64,000 nucleotides of DNA from DATBJJ01 sp963750915 (GTDB taxonomy: Bacteria; Acidobacteriota; Vicinamibacteria; Vicinamibacterales; 2-12-FULL-66-21): contig CAVVSF010000009.1 in assembly GCA_963750915.1 (NCBI GenBank), forward strand, positions 372,001 through 436,000. Reading direction: 5' to 3'. Below the pieces are notes generated by a model. It worked only from the letters and a program-made list of their open reading frames with translations. It did no database searches and was not told where the DNA came from. Shown here in pieces: positions 1 through 8,171 of the stretch (positions are counted from its first letter, which is position 1; the number at the start of each line of letters is the position of its first letter). The position numbers and the translations under genes are program-made.

Positions 1-2
1 GC

Positions 3-257
3 GACGGAAGCGGGACGCTGTTCGTCAATCCTGGCGCCGTCGGCGTGCAGGCGTATACCGATCGTGACGAGCCAGCGCACGTCAGCGAGACCGGCTCTCC
101 CCTGGCGCGGTATGCGATTGTCGAGCGTCAACGGGACCGTGACTGGCGCGCGACGTTCGTCGCGCTTCCTTACGACTACATGGCCGCGTCGGCCGAGGCG
201 GAAAGGAACGGCAGGCCCGACTGGGCGTTCGCGCTCCGTACCGGCTACGCCGGCTGA
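3..257 (+). CDS. Metallophosphoesterase, C-terminal fragment
   Basis: The reading frame is open from the left edge, so only the last 84 residues are seen. The stretch L-F-V-N-P-G-A-V-G at the start matches the NPGS/AVG strand of YfcE/MJ0936-type calcineurin-like phosphoesterases, just after the last metal-binding histidine. The remaining ~70 residues would be the C-terminal strand-helix part of that fold. The substrate cannot be inferred from this piece. It ends 44 bp before the next gene, which has its own promoter-like box. The gene start lies outside the window. Confidence 0.6.
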   Translation, partial: DGSGTLFVNPGAVGVQAYTDRDEPAHVSETGSPLARYAIVERQRDRDWRATFVALPYDYMAASAEAERNGRPDWAFALRTGYAG

Positions 258-289
258 GCCGGTAATCGCGCAGGAGGTTGAAGCAGGGC

Positions 290-295
290 TAGAAT
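290..295 (+). promoter_or_regulatory. -10 box TAGAAT of the ThuA-like gene
   Basis: TAGAAT ends six bases before the ATG at 302, so the predicted transcription start falls on or next to the A of the start codon. There is no convincing -35 box. This matches a pattern repeated in the window (see findings). Confidence 0.4.
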
Positions 296-301
296 CCGCC
301 T

Positions 302-1084
302 ATGCGCGTTCGCCGCGTGACGCTCCGAACCGCCGCCCTCCTGCTGGCGCTCGTCCTCAGCGGCTGCTCGTCGTCTTCGTCCAACCCGTCGCCGCCGACG
401 ACACCCGGCAATCCCACACCGCCGCCGGCCGGCCGTGTTCGCGTGCTGATGCTGACGGCGACGGCCGGCTTCCGCCACGATTCGATTGCGGCGGCGCGAC
501 AGGCCCTGTCATCACTGTCGACGTCGACTGGCGCATTCAGCGTCGACGCGACCGAGGATCTCTCGACCATCAACGCCCAGACACTGGCGAACTACGACGT
601 GCTGTTCTTCGCGCTGACGAGCGGCGAGCTCGCGTTCTCGGACGCGCAGCGCGCGGCGATCCTGGCATGGGTGTCTGCCGGCGGCGGCTTTCTCGGCGCC
701 CACAGCGCCACCGATACACTCTACGGCTGGCCGGAGTACGGCACGTTAATCGGCGCGTATTTCCGCGAGCATCCGTGGACGCAGCGCGCCACGGTGGTCG
801 TCGAGGACAAATCCCACCCCGCGGTTGGCGGCGTCGACGAGCGATTCGCCATCAACGAAGAGTTCTATGCGTTCCGCGACAACCCGCGCGGCCGCGTCAA
901 CGTCCTCCTGCGCCTCGACGCCGCGTCGGTCGGGACGACGGGGGACTATCCGCTCGCCTGGGCGCATACCCATGGCAACGGGCGCGTTTACTACAACGCC
1001 CTGGGCCATTTCCCGGCGACGTGGCAGGAGCCCTGGTTCCAGCGGCAGATCGTCGCCGCCATCGGCTGGGCGGGCCGCCGCTGA
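302..1084 (+). CDS. ThuA-like domain lipoprotein
   Basis: The 260-residue protein starts with a basic n-region, a hydrophobic stretch and the lipobox L-S-G-C (Cys22), followed by a Ser/Pro/Thr-rich linker to about residue 45. It is therefore likely a lipoprotein on the periplasmic side. The rest is a ThuA-type (trehalose utilisation) domain with a class I amidotransferase-like fold. Typical segments are GGGFLGAHSATDT, INEEFYAF, and near the end AWAHTHGNGRVYYNALGH. ThuA-like domains often act in sugar or glycoside metabolism, but the exact reaction here is unknown. The ATG at 302 is preferred because it opens the signal sequence and sits 6 nt after a -10 box. Confidence 0.85.
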   Translation: MRVRRVTLRTAALLLALVLSGCSSSSSNPSPPTTPGNPTPPPAGRVRVLMLTATAGFRHDSIAAARQALSSLSTSTGAFSVDATEDLSTINAQTLANYDVLFFALTSGELAFSDAQRAAILAWVSAGGGFLGAHSATDTLYGWPEYGTLIGAYFREHPWTQRATVVVEDKSHPAVGGVDERFAINEEFYAFRDNPRGRVNVLLRLDAASVGTTGDYPLAWAHTHGNGRVYYNALGHFPATWQEPWFQRQIVAAIGWAGRR

Positions 1085-1135
1085 TCGAAGCCGTCGGTCG
1101 ACCTCAATTCGTCCCGCCCAGGCGGCGACGTCCAC

Positions 1136-1260
1136 TAGAAGCCATTTCATAAAGGGTCGAGCGAGCGCTAGCGAGCCACGCGAACGCAGCGCGCCGTCGA
1201 AGCGGCGCGCGAGAGCGCGTCGCAGGGGAGCTCCGAGGGCGCGAAGCCCCTCGGTTGAGA
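1136..1260 (+). repeat. Dispersed intergenic repeat, copy A (type 1)
   Basis: Fills most of the gap between the ThuA-like and M28 genes. The left end is TAGAAGCC followed by TTTCATAAA. The middle is GC-rich with short inverted repeats. The right end forms a stem (CCGAGGG at 1233-1239 with CCCTCGG at 1248-1254) followed by TTGAGAC. The same ends recur at 6470, 13384 and 30273. The core of this copy matches the copy at 30273 best. Confidence 0.8.
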
Positions 1261-1261
1261 C

Positions 1262-1267
1262 TAGAAT
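1262..1267 (+). promoter_or_regulatory. -10 box TAGAAT before the M28 peptidase
   Basis: TAGAAT lies directly after the right end of repeat copy A and 10 nt before the ATG at 1278. The predicted leader is only a few nucleotides. Confidence 0.35.
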
Positions 1268-1277
1268 CTGTTTCCAT

Positions 1278-2897
1278 ATGACGATCCGAACGGTCTCCGT
1301 GCTCCTCGTCGCCAGCGTGCTGACGCAGGCGGCCGCTGGCGCGCCGCCGGCTGACGTGAAGAAGGCGGCCGAGCGCATCACGGCCGAGGGGCTCAAGCGC
1401 GATCTCGACTACCTGGCCTCGGACGAGCTCAAAGGGCGCAACACGCCGTCCCCCGGATTCGATCAAGCCGCCGGGTTCATCACGGCCAGGCTCGAAAAGG
1501 CAGGCCTGGCGCCGGCGGGCGACAAGGGCACGTATCTCCAGCGCTACACGATGCGCGAATCAGAGATCGACGTCGCGGCGGCGTCCGTCGAGATTGGCGG
1601 GCGCCGCTTCGCATTCGGTGATGACTTCGTGCTGCGGTCGTTCGCAAAGCCGGTGAGCGGCACGTTCCCGGTCGTCTACGTCGGCCATGGCTGGACCGTG
1701 CCCGGCAAGCAGATCGATCCGTTCGCCGGCGTCGACGTGAAAGGCAAGGTCGTGGTCGCGCACGGGCCGCGAGCGCTGCCGAAGGGCGTGGACATCCCCC
1801 TGATCGGCCGAATCAACATCGGCGCGACGACCGTGTTCGCCGAGGCCGAACGCCGCGGCGCCGTGGCGGTGATCTTCATCGCCCAGGCCTCGGCGATGAC
1901 GGGCTGGGCGGCGCTCCGCACGCAGAACACGACCGTGCGTGAACTGGCGCCAATGGTTCCGTCCGCCTATGCCGCCATCCCGATCACTGGCCTGATGATC
2001 ACGCCGCAGGCGGCGGAGGCCTTGATGGCGGGCGAGCGCGTCGACGGGGCATCGCTCGTCGCCGGCGCCGAGAAGCAGGACTATCCGCCCTCGTTCCAGC
2101 TGGCGAGGTCGATTACCCTCAACGTCACGGCGCGCGCGACAGAGCACCGGCCGTACAACGTCGTCGCGGTGTTGAAGGGAACCGACCCGAAGCTGTCGGC
2201 GGAGCACGTCGTCATCGAGTCACACCTCGACGGCGCGGTTGGCACGAGAGCGGTGAATGGTGACGACATCTACAACTCGGCCGACGACAACGCGTCCGGC
2301 AGCGCCGGCGCGCTGGCGATTGCGGAGGCGCTCGCCGCCGGCCCGCGACCGAAACGCTCGGTCCTCTTCATCTGGGACAGCGGGGAAGAGCGCGGCCTCT
2401 GGGGCACGCGGTATTTCGTCGCCAACCCTCCGGTGCCGCTCGACAGGATCGTCGCCGAGATCAACGTCGACATGATCGGCGCCAACCGCGCCCCCGGATC
2501 GCCGGACGAGGCGGCGCGCGGGACCACCGGTCCGAACGAGGTCTACGTGATCGGGCCAGGCGCCCTCAGCGCCGGCGCCGACCGTCTCCTCACAGAGGTC
2601 AACGGCGGGTTCCTCAACCTGACGCTCAATCGCGATCACGATCGGCCGGAGAGCGAGTTCTTCTATCCCCGCACCGACGCCGGTCCGTTCCTCGAGCGCG
2701 GGATTCTCGCGATTGGCTTCACGACCGGCATCCACGACCGCTATCATCTGCCGAACGACGAAGCTCGATACCTCGACGAGAAGAAGATGGAAGCCATCAG
2801 CCGGACCATTTATGCCTTCGCCTGGGCGATTGCCGACGCGGCCAACCCGCCGCGCATCGACAAGCCGATGCCGGCGACGGTGCCGAACTACAGGTAG
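1278..2897 (+). CDS. M28 family metallopeptidase (secreted aminopeptidase-like)
   Basis: The product is a 539-residue exported protein with an N-terminal signal sequence ending around AAAGAPP. The zinc peptidase core shows the M28 pattern: HLDG (first ligand His and nearby Asp), the bridging Asp in DDNASGSAG, the catalytic Glu pair in WDSGEERG, DMIG, and a late His in HDRYHLPND. A protease-associated (PA) like insertion probably lies between the N-terminal part and the HLDG motif. The likely role is removal of N-terminal amino acids from peptides outside the cytoplasm. The open frame extends far upstream, but that stretch runs through the repeat. The ATG at 1278 begins the signal peptide and follows a -10 box. 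An M20 peptidase gene follows after 30 bp, so the two may form a peptide-degrading operon. Confidence 0.9.
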   Translation: MTIRTVSVLLVASVLTQAAAGAPPADVKKAAERITAEGLKRDLDYLASDELKGRNTPSPGFDQAAGFITARLEKAGLAPAGDKGTYLQRYTMRESEIDVAAASVEIGGRRFAFGDDFVLRSFAKPVSGTFPVVYVGHGWTVPGKQIDPFAGVDVKGKVVVAHGPRALPKGVDIPLIGRINIGATTVFAEAERRGAVAVIFIAQASAMTGWAALRTQNTTVRELAPMVPSAYAAIPITGLMITPQAAEALMAGERVDGASLVAGAEKQDYPPSFQLARSITLNVTARATEHRPYNVVAVLKGTDPKLSAEHVVIESHLDGAVGTRAVNGDDIYNSADDNASGSAGALAIAEALAAGPRPKRSVLFIWDSGEERGLWGTRYFVANPPVPLDRIVAEINVDMIGANRAPGSPDEAARGTTGPNEVYVIGPGALSAGADRLLTEVNGGFLNLTLNRDHDRPESEFFYPRTDAGPFLERGILAIGFTTGIHDRYHLPNDEARYLDEKKMEAISRTIYAFAWAIADAANPPRIDKPMPATVPNYR

Positions 2898-2927
2898 ATC
2901 TCCCGCGAACTGCGAGGACCAGTGACG

Positions 2928-4223
2928 ATGAGACGATACATCCCGCTCGGCGTGTGGCTGCTGTTTGCAGCGGCGCCGCTGCACGCGGCGCAGGATCTGC
3001 TGCCGCGAATCGAGCAGGAAACCGCAAAGGTGACGCCGGCGGTGACCGAGATCCGGCACCAGCTGCACCAGAACCCCGAGCTGTCGAACCGGGAGGAGAA
3101 GACGGCCGCGCTCGTCGCCGACTACCTGCGCAAGCTCGGCCTCGAAGTTCAGACCGGCATCGCCAGGCACGGTGTCGTCGCGCTGTTGAAAGGCGGACGT
3201 CCGGGGCCGGTCGTGGCCGTGCGCGCCGACATGGACGCGCTGCCGGTGACCGAACAGAACGACCTGCCGTATGCGTCCAAGGTCCGCGCGACCTATCTGG
3301 GGCAGGAGGTCGGCGTGATGCACGCGTGCGGCCACGACATCCACACGGCGGTGCAGCTCGGCGTCGCCAGTGTGCTGACCGCGATGCGGGCCGACCTGCC
3401 AGGCACGGTCAAGTTCATCTTCCAGCCGGCCGAGGAGGGGGCGCCGCCCGGCGAAGCCGGCGGGGCGTCGCTCATGCTCAAGGAGGGCGTGCTGCAGAAC
3501 CCGCGGCCGCTGGCGATCTTCGGTCTCCATGCCCTTTCGGAGATGGCGGTCGGGGACGTCGGCTACTCGGAAGGCCCGGCGCTCTCCGCCTCCGATAGCT
3601 GGGAAGTGAAGATCGTCGGCAAGCAGTCGCACGGCGCGCGGCCCGAGCTCTCGATCGATCCGATCGTCACCGCAGCGCAGTTCGTCCAGGCGCTGCAGAC
3701 GATCCGGTCGCGGACGATGTCGGGGCACGAACCGGGCGTTGTCACCATCGGCACGATCCATGGCGGTCAGCGTCACAACATCATCCCGGCCGAGGTGACG
3801 CTGACCGGAACGATTCGTACGTTCCGGCAGGAGATGAGCCAGCTCGCCGAGGCGCGGCTGCGGGCAATCCTGAAAGGCGTCGTCGACGCCAACGGCGCGA
3901 GCGGAGAGGTCGTGCGCTACGAACGCGGCGCGCCGGCCACCATCAACCATCCGGCCTTGACGCGCGACACGGTCCCCTCGCTCGAACGCGCCGTCGGCAA
4001 GGGACGCGTGACACGGATTCCGCCGGCCATGGGATCCGAGGACTTCTCGTTCTTCGCCAACGACGTCCCCGGCTTCTTCTATCGCCTGGGCCAGGTCAAG
4101 CCCGGCACGACTTCCGGCGACCACCACACGCCCACCTTCCTGGCCGACGACGGCGCCATTCCCGTGGGCATCAAGGCGATGAGCGTGATCCTTGTCGATT
4201 TTCTCGCTCGGCAGCGACCATGA
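2928..4223 (+). CDS. M20 family amidohydrolase/carboxypeptidase (secreted)
   Basis: The 431-residue protein belongs to the M20D group (IAA-amino acid hydrolase, N-acyl amino acid amidohydrolase, Ss1-type carboxypeptidase). A signal sequence with hydrophobic core VWLLFAAAPLHA opens the protein. Zinc-site motifs are visible: MHACGHD, PAEEGAPPGEAGG, FGLHAL, and a C-terminal GSEDFSFF followed by GDHHTP. The dimerisation domain sits in the middle. It should hydrolyse an acyl-amino acid or short peptide in the periplasm. The ATG at 2928 has GAGG about 10 nt upstream, whereas the GTG six bases earlier is too close to it. It lies 30 bp after the M28 peptidase and is probably co-transcribed. Confidence 0.9.
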   Translation: MRRYIPLGVWLLFAAAPLHAAQDLLPRIEQETAKVTPAVTEIRHQLHQNPELSNREEKTAALVADYLRKLGLEVQTGIARHGVVALLKGGRPGPVVAVRADMDALPVTEQNDLPYASKVRATYLGQEVGVMHACGHDIHTAVQLGVASVLTAMRADLPGTVKFIFQPAEEGAPPGEAGGASLMLKEGVLQNPRPLAIFGLHALSEMAVGDVGYSEGPALSASDSWEVKIVGKQSHGARPELSIDPIVTAAQFVQALQTIRSRTMSGHEPGVVTIGTIHGGQRHNIIPAEVTLTGTIRTFRQEMSQLAEARLRAILKGVVDANGASGEVVRYERGAPATINHPALTRDTVPSLERAVGKGRVTRIPPAMGSEDFSFFANDVPGFFYRLGQVKPGTTSGDHHTPTFLADDGAIPVGIKAMSVILVDFLARQRP

Positions 4224-4281
4224 GAAAACAGGCCTGATTCGTCAAATGGCTACCCTTCTCAGCATGTTCAAGCAATCTATG

Positions 4282-4290
4282 TGTTAGAAT
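4282..4290 (+). promoter_or_regulatory. Extended -10 (TGT TAGAAT) of the Xre/RES operon
   Basis: A TGn motif joined to TAGAAT ends six bases before the ATG at 4297, so the transcript is predicted to be leaderless. The region around it is AT-rich compared with its surroundings. There is no separate RBS. Confidence 0.5.
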
Positions 4291-4296
4291 ATTTCT

Positions 4297-4692
4297 ATGG
4301 AAACACCAGCTGTATCGTCCGCCAGGCGGGCGGCGGAGCCGGTGGCGGAAGGCGCGGTCGTGACCAAGGCGGCGATGCGTGCCGCCAGCCAGCTCGGTAT
4401 CTCGAACAAGGCGCTCGCGGGCATCATCGGAGTTTCGGAGGCGACGGTGTCGCGGATGGGCTCTGGTACCTATGAGCTCGGGCCGGGCGACAAGCCCTTC
4501 GAATTGTCGGTGCTGTTTCTCCGGTTGTTCCGCTCCCTCGATGGCATCGTCGACGGCGACGAGCAGGTGGCGCGCGCGTGGCTCAGGAACGACAACCTCG
4601 CGCTTGGCGGCAAACCGCTCGCATTGATGCAGTCGATCGCCGGCCTCGTCCATGTCGTCGCGTATCTGGACGCCCGCCGCGCTCTCGTCTGA
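4297..4692 (+). CDS. Antitoxin of RES/Xre system (Xre/MbcA/ParS toxin-binding domain)
   Basis: The 131-residue protein has two parts. Residues ~25-60 form an Xre-like helix-turn-helix (LGISNKALAGIIGVSEATVSRM). The C-terminal half carries the DUF2384 (MbcA/ParS toxin-binding) signature, where the hallmark ARAWLRNDNLALGGKPLAL is easily recognised. In this family the antitoxin represses its own operon and blocks the RES toxin active site. The toxin gene starts inside the last 41 bp of this gene in another frame, so the two are translationally coupled. An extended -10 box lies just upstream and may also be the operator region. Confidence 0.9.
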   Translation: METPAVSSARRAAEPVAEGAVVTKAAMRAASQLGISNKALAGIIGVSEATVSRMGSGTYELGPGDKPFELSVLFLRLFRSLDGIVDGDEQVARAWLRNDNLALGGKPLALMQSIAGLVHVVAYLDARRALV

Positions 4693-5416
4693 GCGCAGGC
4701 GGCTGGCGGGAGCCTGCTGGCGCGCCGTCGAGGGCCAGCACCGCGTCTCGACGATGAAGATCGTCGACACCCTGGCCGAGCAGTCGCTGCTCGAGACCCT
4801 GCTCGAGCAGTCGAAGCCACCGCTACCGCCGGAGTGTCGATCCCTTCACTACCTGCTGGCGACGCCGTTCCGCTACGCCGCTCCCTATCCCTTCGGCTCC
4901 CGCTTCCGCCGAGCCGGTCAGACGCCCGGCGTGTTCTACGCGTCGAGAGCGCCCAAGACCGCCGTCGGCGAGACCGCATTCCATCGCCTGCTGTTTTACG
5001 CCGATTCCCCGGCCACGCCCTGGCCGGTCAACGCCGGTGAATACACCATCTTCTCGGCGCGCTACAGGACCACGCATGGGCTCGACTTGACCCGGATGCC
5101 GCTGGCGGCCGACGTCGCGCGCTGGACGCATCCGACGGAGTACGAAGGCTGCCAGGCCCTGGCGGCGAGCGCCCGAGCGGCGCGCGCCGAAGTCCTGAAG
5201 TACGCGTCGGCCCGCGACGCCGACGGCACCAACTACGCCGTGCTCACGTGCCGGGCGTTTGCGACACCGAGCCCGGTGGAGCGCCAGACCTGGCGGATTC
5301 AGCTCGGGGCCCACGGCGTCCGCGCCGTCTGTGACCATCCTGAGGCCAGGCTGGCATTCGATCGCGCGGCCTTCGTCTCGGACCCCCGCATCGCCGCGCT
5401 CGCCTGGGACCGCTGA
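4652..5416 (+). CDS. RES domain toxin (NAD+-degrading type)
   Basis: The 254-residue product is a RES-family toxin. Members of this family with Xre/DUF2384 antitoxins degrade or transfer from NAD+ in the cytoplasm. The visible core is RFRRAGQTPGVFYAS, which carries the conserved Arg and Tyr, followed by AVGETAFHR with the conserved Glu and a late Ser region near the C-terminus. The family usually starts with a segment like LAGACWRAVEGQHRVSTMKIVD, which is present only if the ATG at 4652 is used. A shorter start at 4754 would lose it. The toxin frame overlaps the antitoxin by 41 bp. Confidence 0.88.
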   Translation: MSSRIWTPAALSSERRRLAGACWRAVEGQHRVSTMKIVDTLAEQSLLETLLEQSKPPLPPECRSLHYLLATPFRYAAPYPFGSRFRRAGQTPGVFYASRAPKTAVGETAFHRLLFYADSPATPWPVNAGEYTIFSARYRTTHGLDLTRMPLAADVARWTHPTEYEGCQALAASARAARAEVLKYASARDADGTNYAVLTCRAFATPSPVERQTWRIQLGAHGVRAVCDHPEARLAFDRAAFVSDPRIAALAWDR

Positions 5417-5509
5417 GCTCCACCCGGGACGGCGCGGCGGCGAGATCGATAGAATGCGAAGCATTCGTCCGGCCGCCTGGCAGCCGCGCCGTTGACGCGA
5501 AGGAAACAG

Positions 5510-6472
5510 ATGGCGAAGAAGAAAACCGTTCGGCGCCGCAAGCGCATCTCAGCCAGGTCCGTCGGTCTTGCCGCCCCGGAGACGGCCGCGGTCGACGACC
5601 CGGCGCTGCGAACGCTGACGGACCACATCGGCGACGACGGCGGCGCGGTGCTGGCCGCCTATCGCGAGCCGTTCGGCGGCACCCCGGCGGTGCTGGCGGC
5701 GCTGCCGATCGACCGCATCGAACCGACGCCTTACCAGCGCGACCCGTCGGATGCGCACGTCAAGCGGCTGATGAACGTCATCGAGACGCTCGGCCGGTTC
5801 CTCGATCCGCTGATCGCGATTCGCCGCGACGACGCCTACTGGACGCCGAACGGCAACCACCGCCTCCAGGCCATGCGCAAGCTTGGCGCGAGGTCGGTGA
5901 TCGCGCTCGTGCTGCCCGATGCCGAGGTCGCCTTCAAGATCCTGGCGCTCAACACTGAGAAGGCCCACAACCTGAAGGAGAAGTCGCTCGAGACCATCCG
6001 CATGCTGCGGGCACTGGCCGACGAGCAGAGCGCCCGCGTCGAGCGCGAGTTCATGTTCGAGTTCGAGCAGGCGCCGTTCCTGACGCTCGGCGCCGCCTAC
6101 GAACAGCGGCCGCGCCTGAGCGGCGGCGCCTACAACCCGGTCCTGCGGCGGATCGATGACTTCCTCGACGAGAAGCTGCCGAAGGCGCTGAAGGAGCGGG
6201 TCCGCCGCGCCAGCCTGATCCTCGCCATCGACGACCGGGTCAACGCCATCGTCGACAAGTTGAAGAAGCGCGGTTTCACCAGCCCGTACCTGCGGCCGTT
6301 CGTCGTTGCCCGGGTCAATCCGATCCGGTTCTCGACTTCGACCGAGTTCGACTTCGACGAGGTCCTCGGACGGATGCAGAAGAACGCGGACAAGTTCAAC
6401 GTCGAGAAGGTGAAGCAGGAAGACGTCGTCCGCGCCGGCGGCGGATCGGCCGGCGACAGCGACGACGACTAG
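5510..6472 (+). CDS. ParB/Sulfiredoxin-like N-terminal domain protein (orphan)
   Basis: This 320-residue protein begins with a very basic stretch (KKKTVRRRKR). A ParB-like nuclease fold follows at about residues 60-150: PIDRIEPTPYQRDPS, then FLDPLIAIRR, then NGNHRLQAMRKLG, the equivalent of the GERR/GNHR box. The remaining helical part resembles no known DNA-binding kinase or partition domain. There is no parA gene or parS-like site nearby, so this is not a partition locus. It may bind DNA or act as a CTP/ATP-dependent switch, and the function is unknown. The ATG at 5510 has AAGGAAA upstream and a TAGAAT box at 5450-5455, which gives a leader of ~45 nt. Its stop codon TAG is also the first triplet of the repeat that follows. 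Confidence 0.75.
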   Translation: MAKKKTVRRRKRISARSVGLAAPETAAVDDPALRTLTDHIGDDGGAVLAAYREPFGGTPAVLAALPIDRIEPTPYQRDPSDAHVKRLMNVIETLGRFLDPLIAIRRDDAYWTPNGNHRLQAMRKLGARSVIALVLPDAEVAFKILALNTEKAHNLKEKSLETIRMLRALADEQSARVEREFMFEFEQAPFLTLGAAYEQRPRLSGGAYNPVLRRIDDFLDEKLPKALKERVRRASLILAIDDRVNAIVDKLKKRGFTSPYLRPFVVARVNPIRFSTSTEFDFDEVLGRMQKNADKFNVEKVKQEDVVRAGGGSAGDSDDD

Positions 6473-6599
6473 AAGCTGCTTCCTAGATAGGCGACGCGAG
6501 CGAGCAACAGTGAGCGAGCCTGGCGAGCGGAGCGGGGCCCCGGGGCCCCCGCGAGCGAGCCAGTAGGGGGGTGCGGGGGGCGAAGCCCCCCGAAGAATA
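6470..6599 (+). repeat. Dispersed intergenic repeat, copy D (type 2)
   Basis: Fills the whole gap from the stop codon of the ParB-like gene to the ATG at 6600. The left end is TAGAAGC. The central 45 bp, containing the palindrome GGGGCCCCGGGGCCCC, is identical to the copy at 13384. The right end is a GGGGGGC-GAAG-CCCCCC stem. It lacks the TTGAGAC tail of the other copies. Confidence 0.75.
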
Positions 6600-7536
6600 A
6601 TGACCGTCAAACGTTACCTGCTGTCGTTTCCCGAGCGTGTCACCCGGGCCGTGCTCGGGCTCGGCGCGGGGGTCGCCCGCGAGGTCGGCGAAGTGGCGAT
6701 TCCGGCGAGCGTCCGCCACGGCCAGCTCTATCAGAATCTGGTCGACACCACGCTGCGGTTCCTCACCGAGCAGGTCGGCGGCGCCCAGCCGGATCCGGCC
6801 GCCTCCACCCCCGTGCCCGGCGATTTCCTCGCACGGCGCACAGCCGGCAACGCCTTCGAGGTCCTGGGCATCGTCGCCTTCCGCGCCTCTCCGGTCTGGG
6901 TTCTTGCCGCGCTGGCCGATGTCTGCGGCATCGGCCGCCACCTGATCCCGGAGATCGCCGACGAGCTGAAGCAGCAGGGACTGCTCGAGCAGGAGACGAC
7001 CTTCAGCAGCGTCGACGAACTGCTCGACGGGCTCGAGCGGACATCGTCCCGGCTGGCTTCGACGATCAACGCGCCGCCGCTCGACGTCGCCGGCCTGCGC
7101 CGGGAGTGGAGTGAGATTCGCGACGAGGCGAAGAGCCTGCAACCGTCGAGCCTGCCGTCCGCCGAGACGGTCCGCAGCCTGTGGGGTGAAATCAAGGCGG
7201 AATCGCTGGTGCAGCAGCGATCGGTCTTCGAGACGTCATCCATGATGGCGGTCTCGGCAGTGCGGTCGCTGCCCGACAACGTCAAGTGGCTGGCGGCGTC
7301 GGCACGCGCCGGCGCGTCGCGGACCGGGCAGGTGTTCGCGACGACGCTGCTCGATGATTATCGCGAGACGCTGCGCGAGATCAGGGAGACCGGCTACGCG
7401 ACCTACGGCGTGCAGCCAGCTGTCGCCGTACGTCCGGGCGGCGGCGCGTCAGTTCTCGCCCGCCAGCCGCACGTTGACCGAGCGGCTGCTCGACAATCTC
7501 GACGCCAGGCGCGCCGCGAACCGCGATCGCGGCTGA
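6600..7536 (+). pseudogene. Hypothetical protein, frame broken near the C-terminus
   Basis: Read as one protein, this encodes about 311 residues of unknown function. The N-terminal half is helical, with mixed hydrophobic segments such as FEVLGIVAFRASPVWVLAAL but no clear membrane anchor. The middle has acidic and Ser-rich helices. The frame open from 6600 continues to 7715, but after ~7416 it turns into Arg-rich sequence typical of an off-frame read. Dropping one C at 7416 restores QLSPYVRAAARQFS and a stop at 7536. The break is therefore probably a one-base insertion, either a real mutation or a sequence error. The ATG abuts the repeat. No domain assignment is offered. Confidence 0.5.
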
Positions 7537-7572
7537 GGCCTGGCGTCGCGAGGACTGTGCGAGAATGCCCGC

Positions 7573-7976
7573 ATGCCAGCGCCATCCAGGTCGCCGGGCC
7601 GACGCGCACTGCCTCGAACCATCGTCGAAGCCGCCGACTCGCAGCAAGATCATGGGGATCAAGGCGGGCGATCGCACGGATCACAAGTTCATCGGCGTCT
7701 GGCCGGTCGTCGTAGAGGGACGCCTCTTTGCCCGGTCCTGGACGATCAAGCCGGACGGGTGGTACCAGCACGTTTCGCGAGGACCCACTGGGAGTCATCC
7801 AGGTCGGCGATCGCACCGTCCGCGTGCGCGCCCTGGCAGTGAGGTCGGCGCGGCTGCTCGATGCGATCGAGGCCGCCTATGCCGCGAAGTACCCGACGCC
7901 GGCGTCGCGCAAGTACGTGCGCGGCTTTCGGACCGAGCGGCGGCGGGAAACGACGACGGAGTTCGTCAGGAGGTAG
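7573..7976 (+). pseudogene. DUF2255-like small protein with two frame breaks
   Basis: No single frame covers this gene, but three consecutive pieces join into one 133-residue protein after removing one C near 7645 and one near 7766. The rebuilt sequence carries HKFIGVWPVVVEGRLFARSW, then DPLGVIQVGDRTVRVRA, then AAYAAKYPTPASRKYVRGF and RRETTTEFV. This order is characteristic of DUF2255 and similar small conserved proteins of unknown function. Each half is well conserved, so the breaks are recent or are sequence errors. It starts 36 bp after the preceding broken gene. Confidence 0.6.
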
Positions 7977-8045
7977 CGGCGTTACCCGACCGTCAGCGCG
8001 TGGTATCGTTGCCGCTACGGTCACCAGGGCACATTGGAGGTAAGC

Positions 8046-8171
8046 ATGGAACCGCTCGTCTTTGTCCTCGTGACGACCGAACACGCGGACGATCGGCGCG
8101 ACGACGCACCGACTCTTTTCGGCGGCGCGACGTGGCCGTCTCACCTCATCACCGACACCCATAGATGCTGA
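8046..8171 (+). CDS. Small 41-residue ORF upstream of carbonic anhydrase
   Basis: The frame begins with ATG at 8046 behind a strong ribosome binding site (GGAGG at 8036-8040) and ends with TGA at 8169-8171, overlapping the carbonic anhydrase start by 7 bp. The peptide has a hydrophobic start (MEPLVFVLVTT), then polar and acidic residues, and no recognised domain. The strong RBS and the overlap suggest translational coupling or a leader peptide. Alternatively it may be the remnant of a longer gene. It is supported only by position and RBS. Confidence 0.4.
   Translation: MEPLVFVLVTTEHADDRRDDAPTLFGGATWPSHLITDTHRC

Noticed and set aside
64..1152. Alternative frames through the ThuA-like gene
   Set aside because: They lack motifs and have extreme Arg content; the ThuA frame has a lipobox and domain matches.
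2220..4127. Long open frame on the minus strand opposite the M28 and M20 genes (635 residues)
   Set aside because: Arg- and His-rich low-quality sequence and no domain; the opposite strand carries two complete enzymes.
6470..6599. Insertion sequence in the ParB-like downstream gap
   Set aside because: No transposase frame, no target duplication seen; classed as short dispersed repeat.
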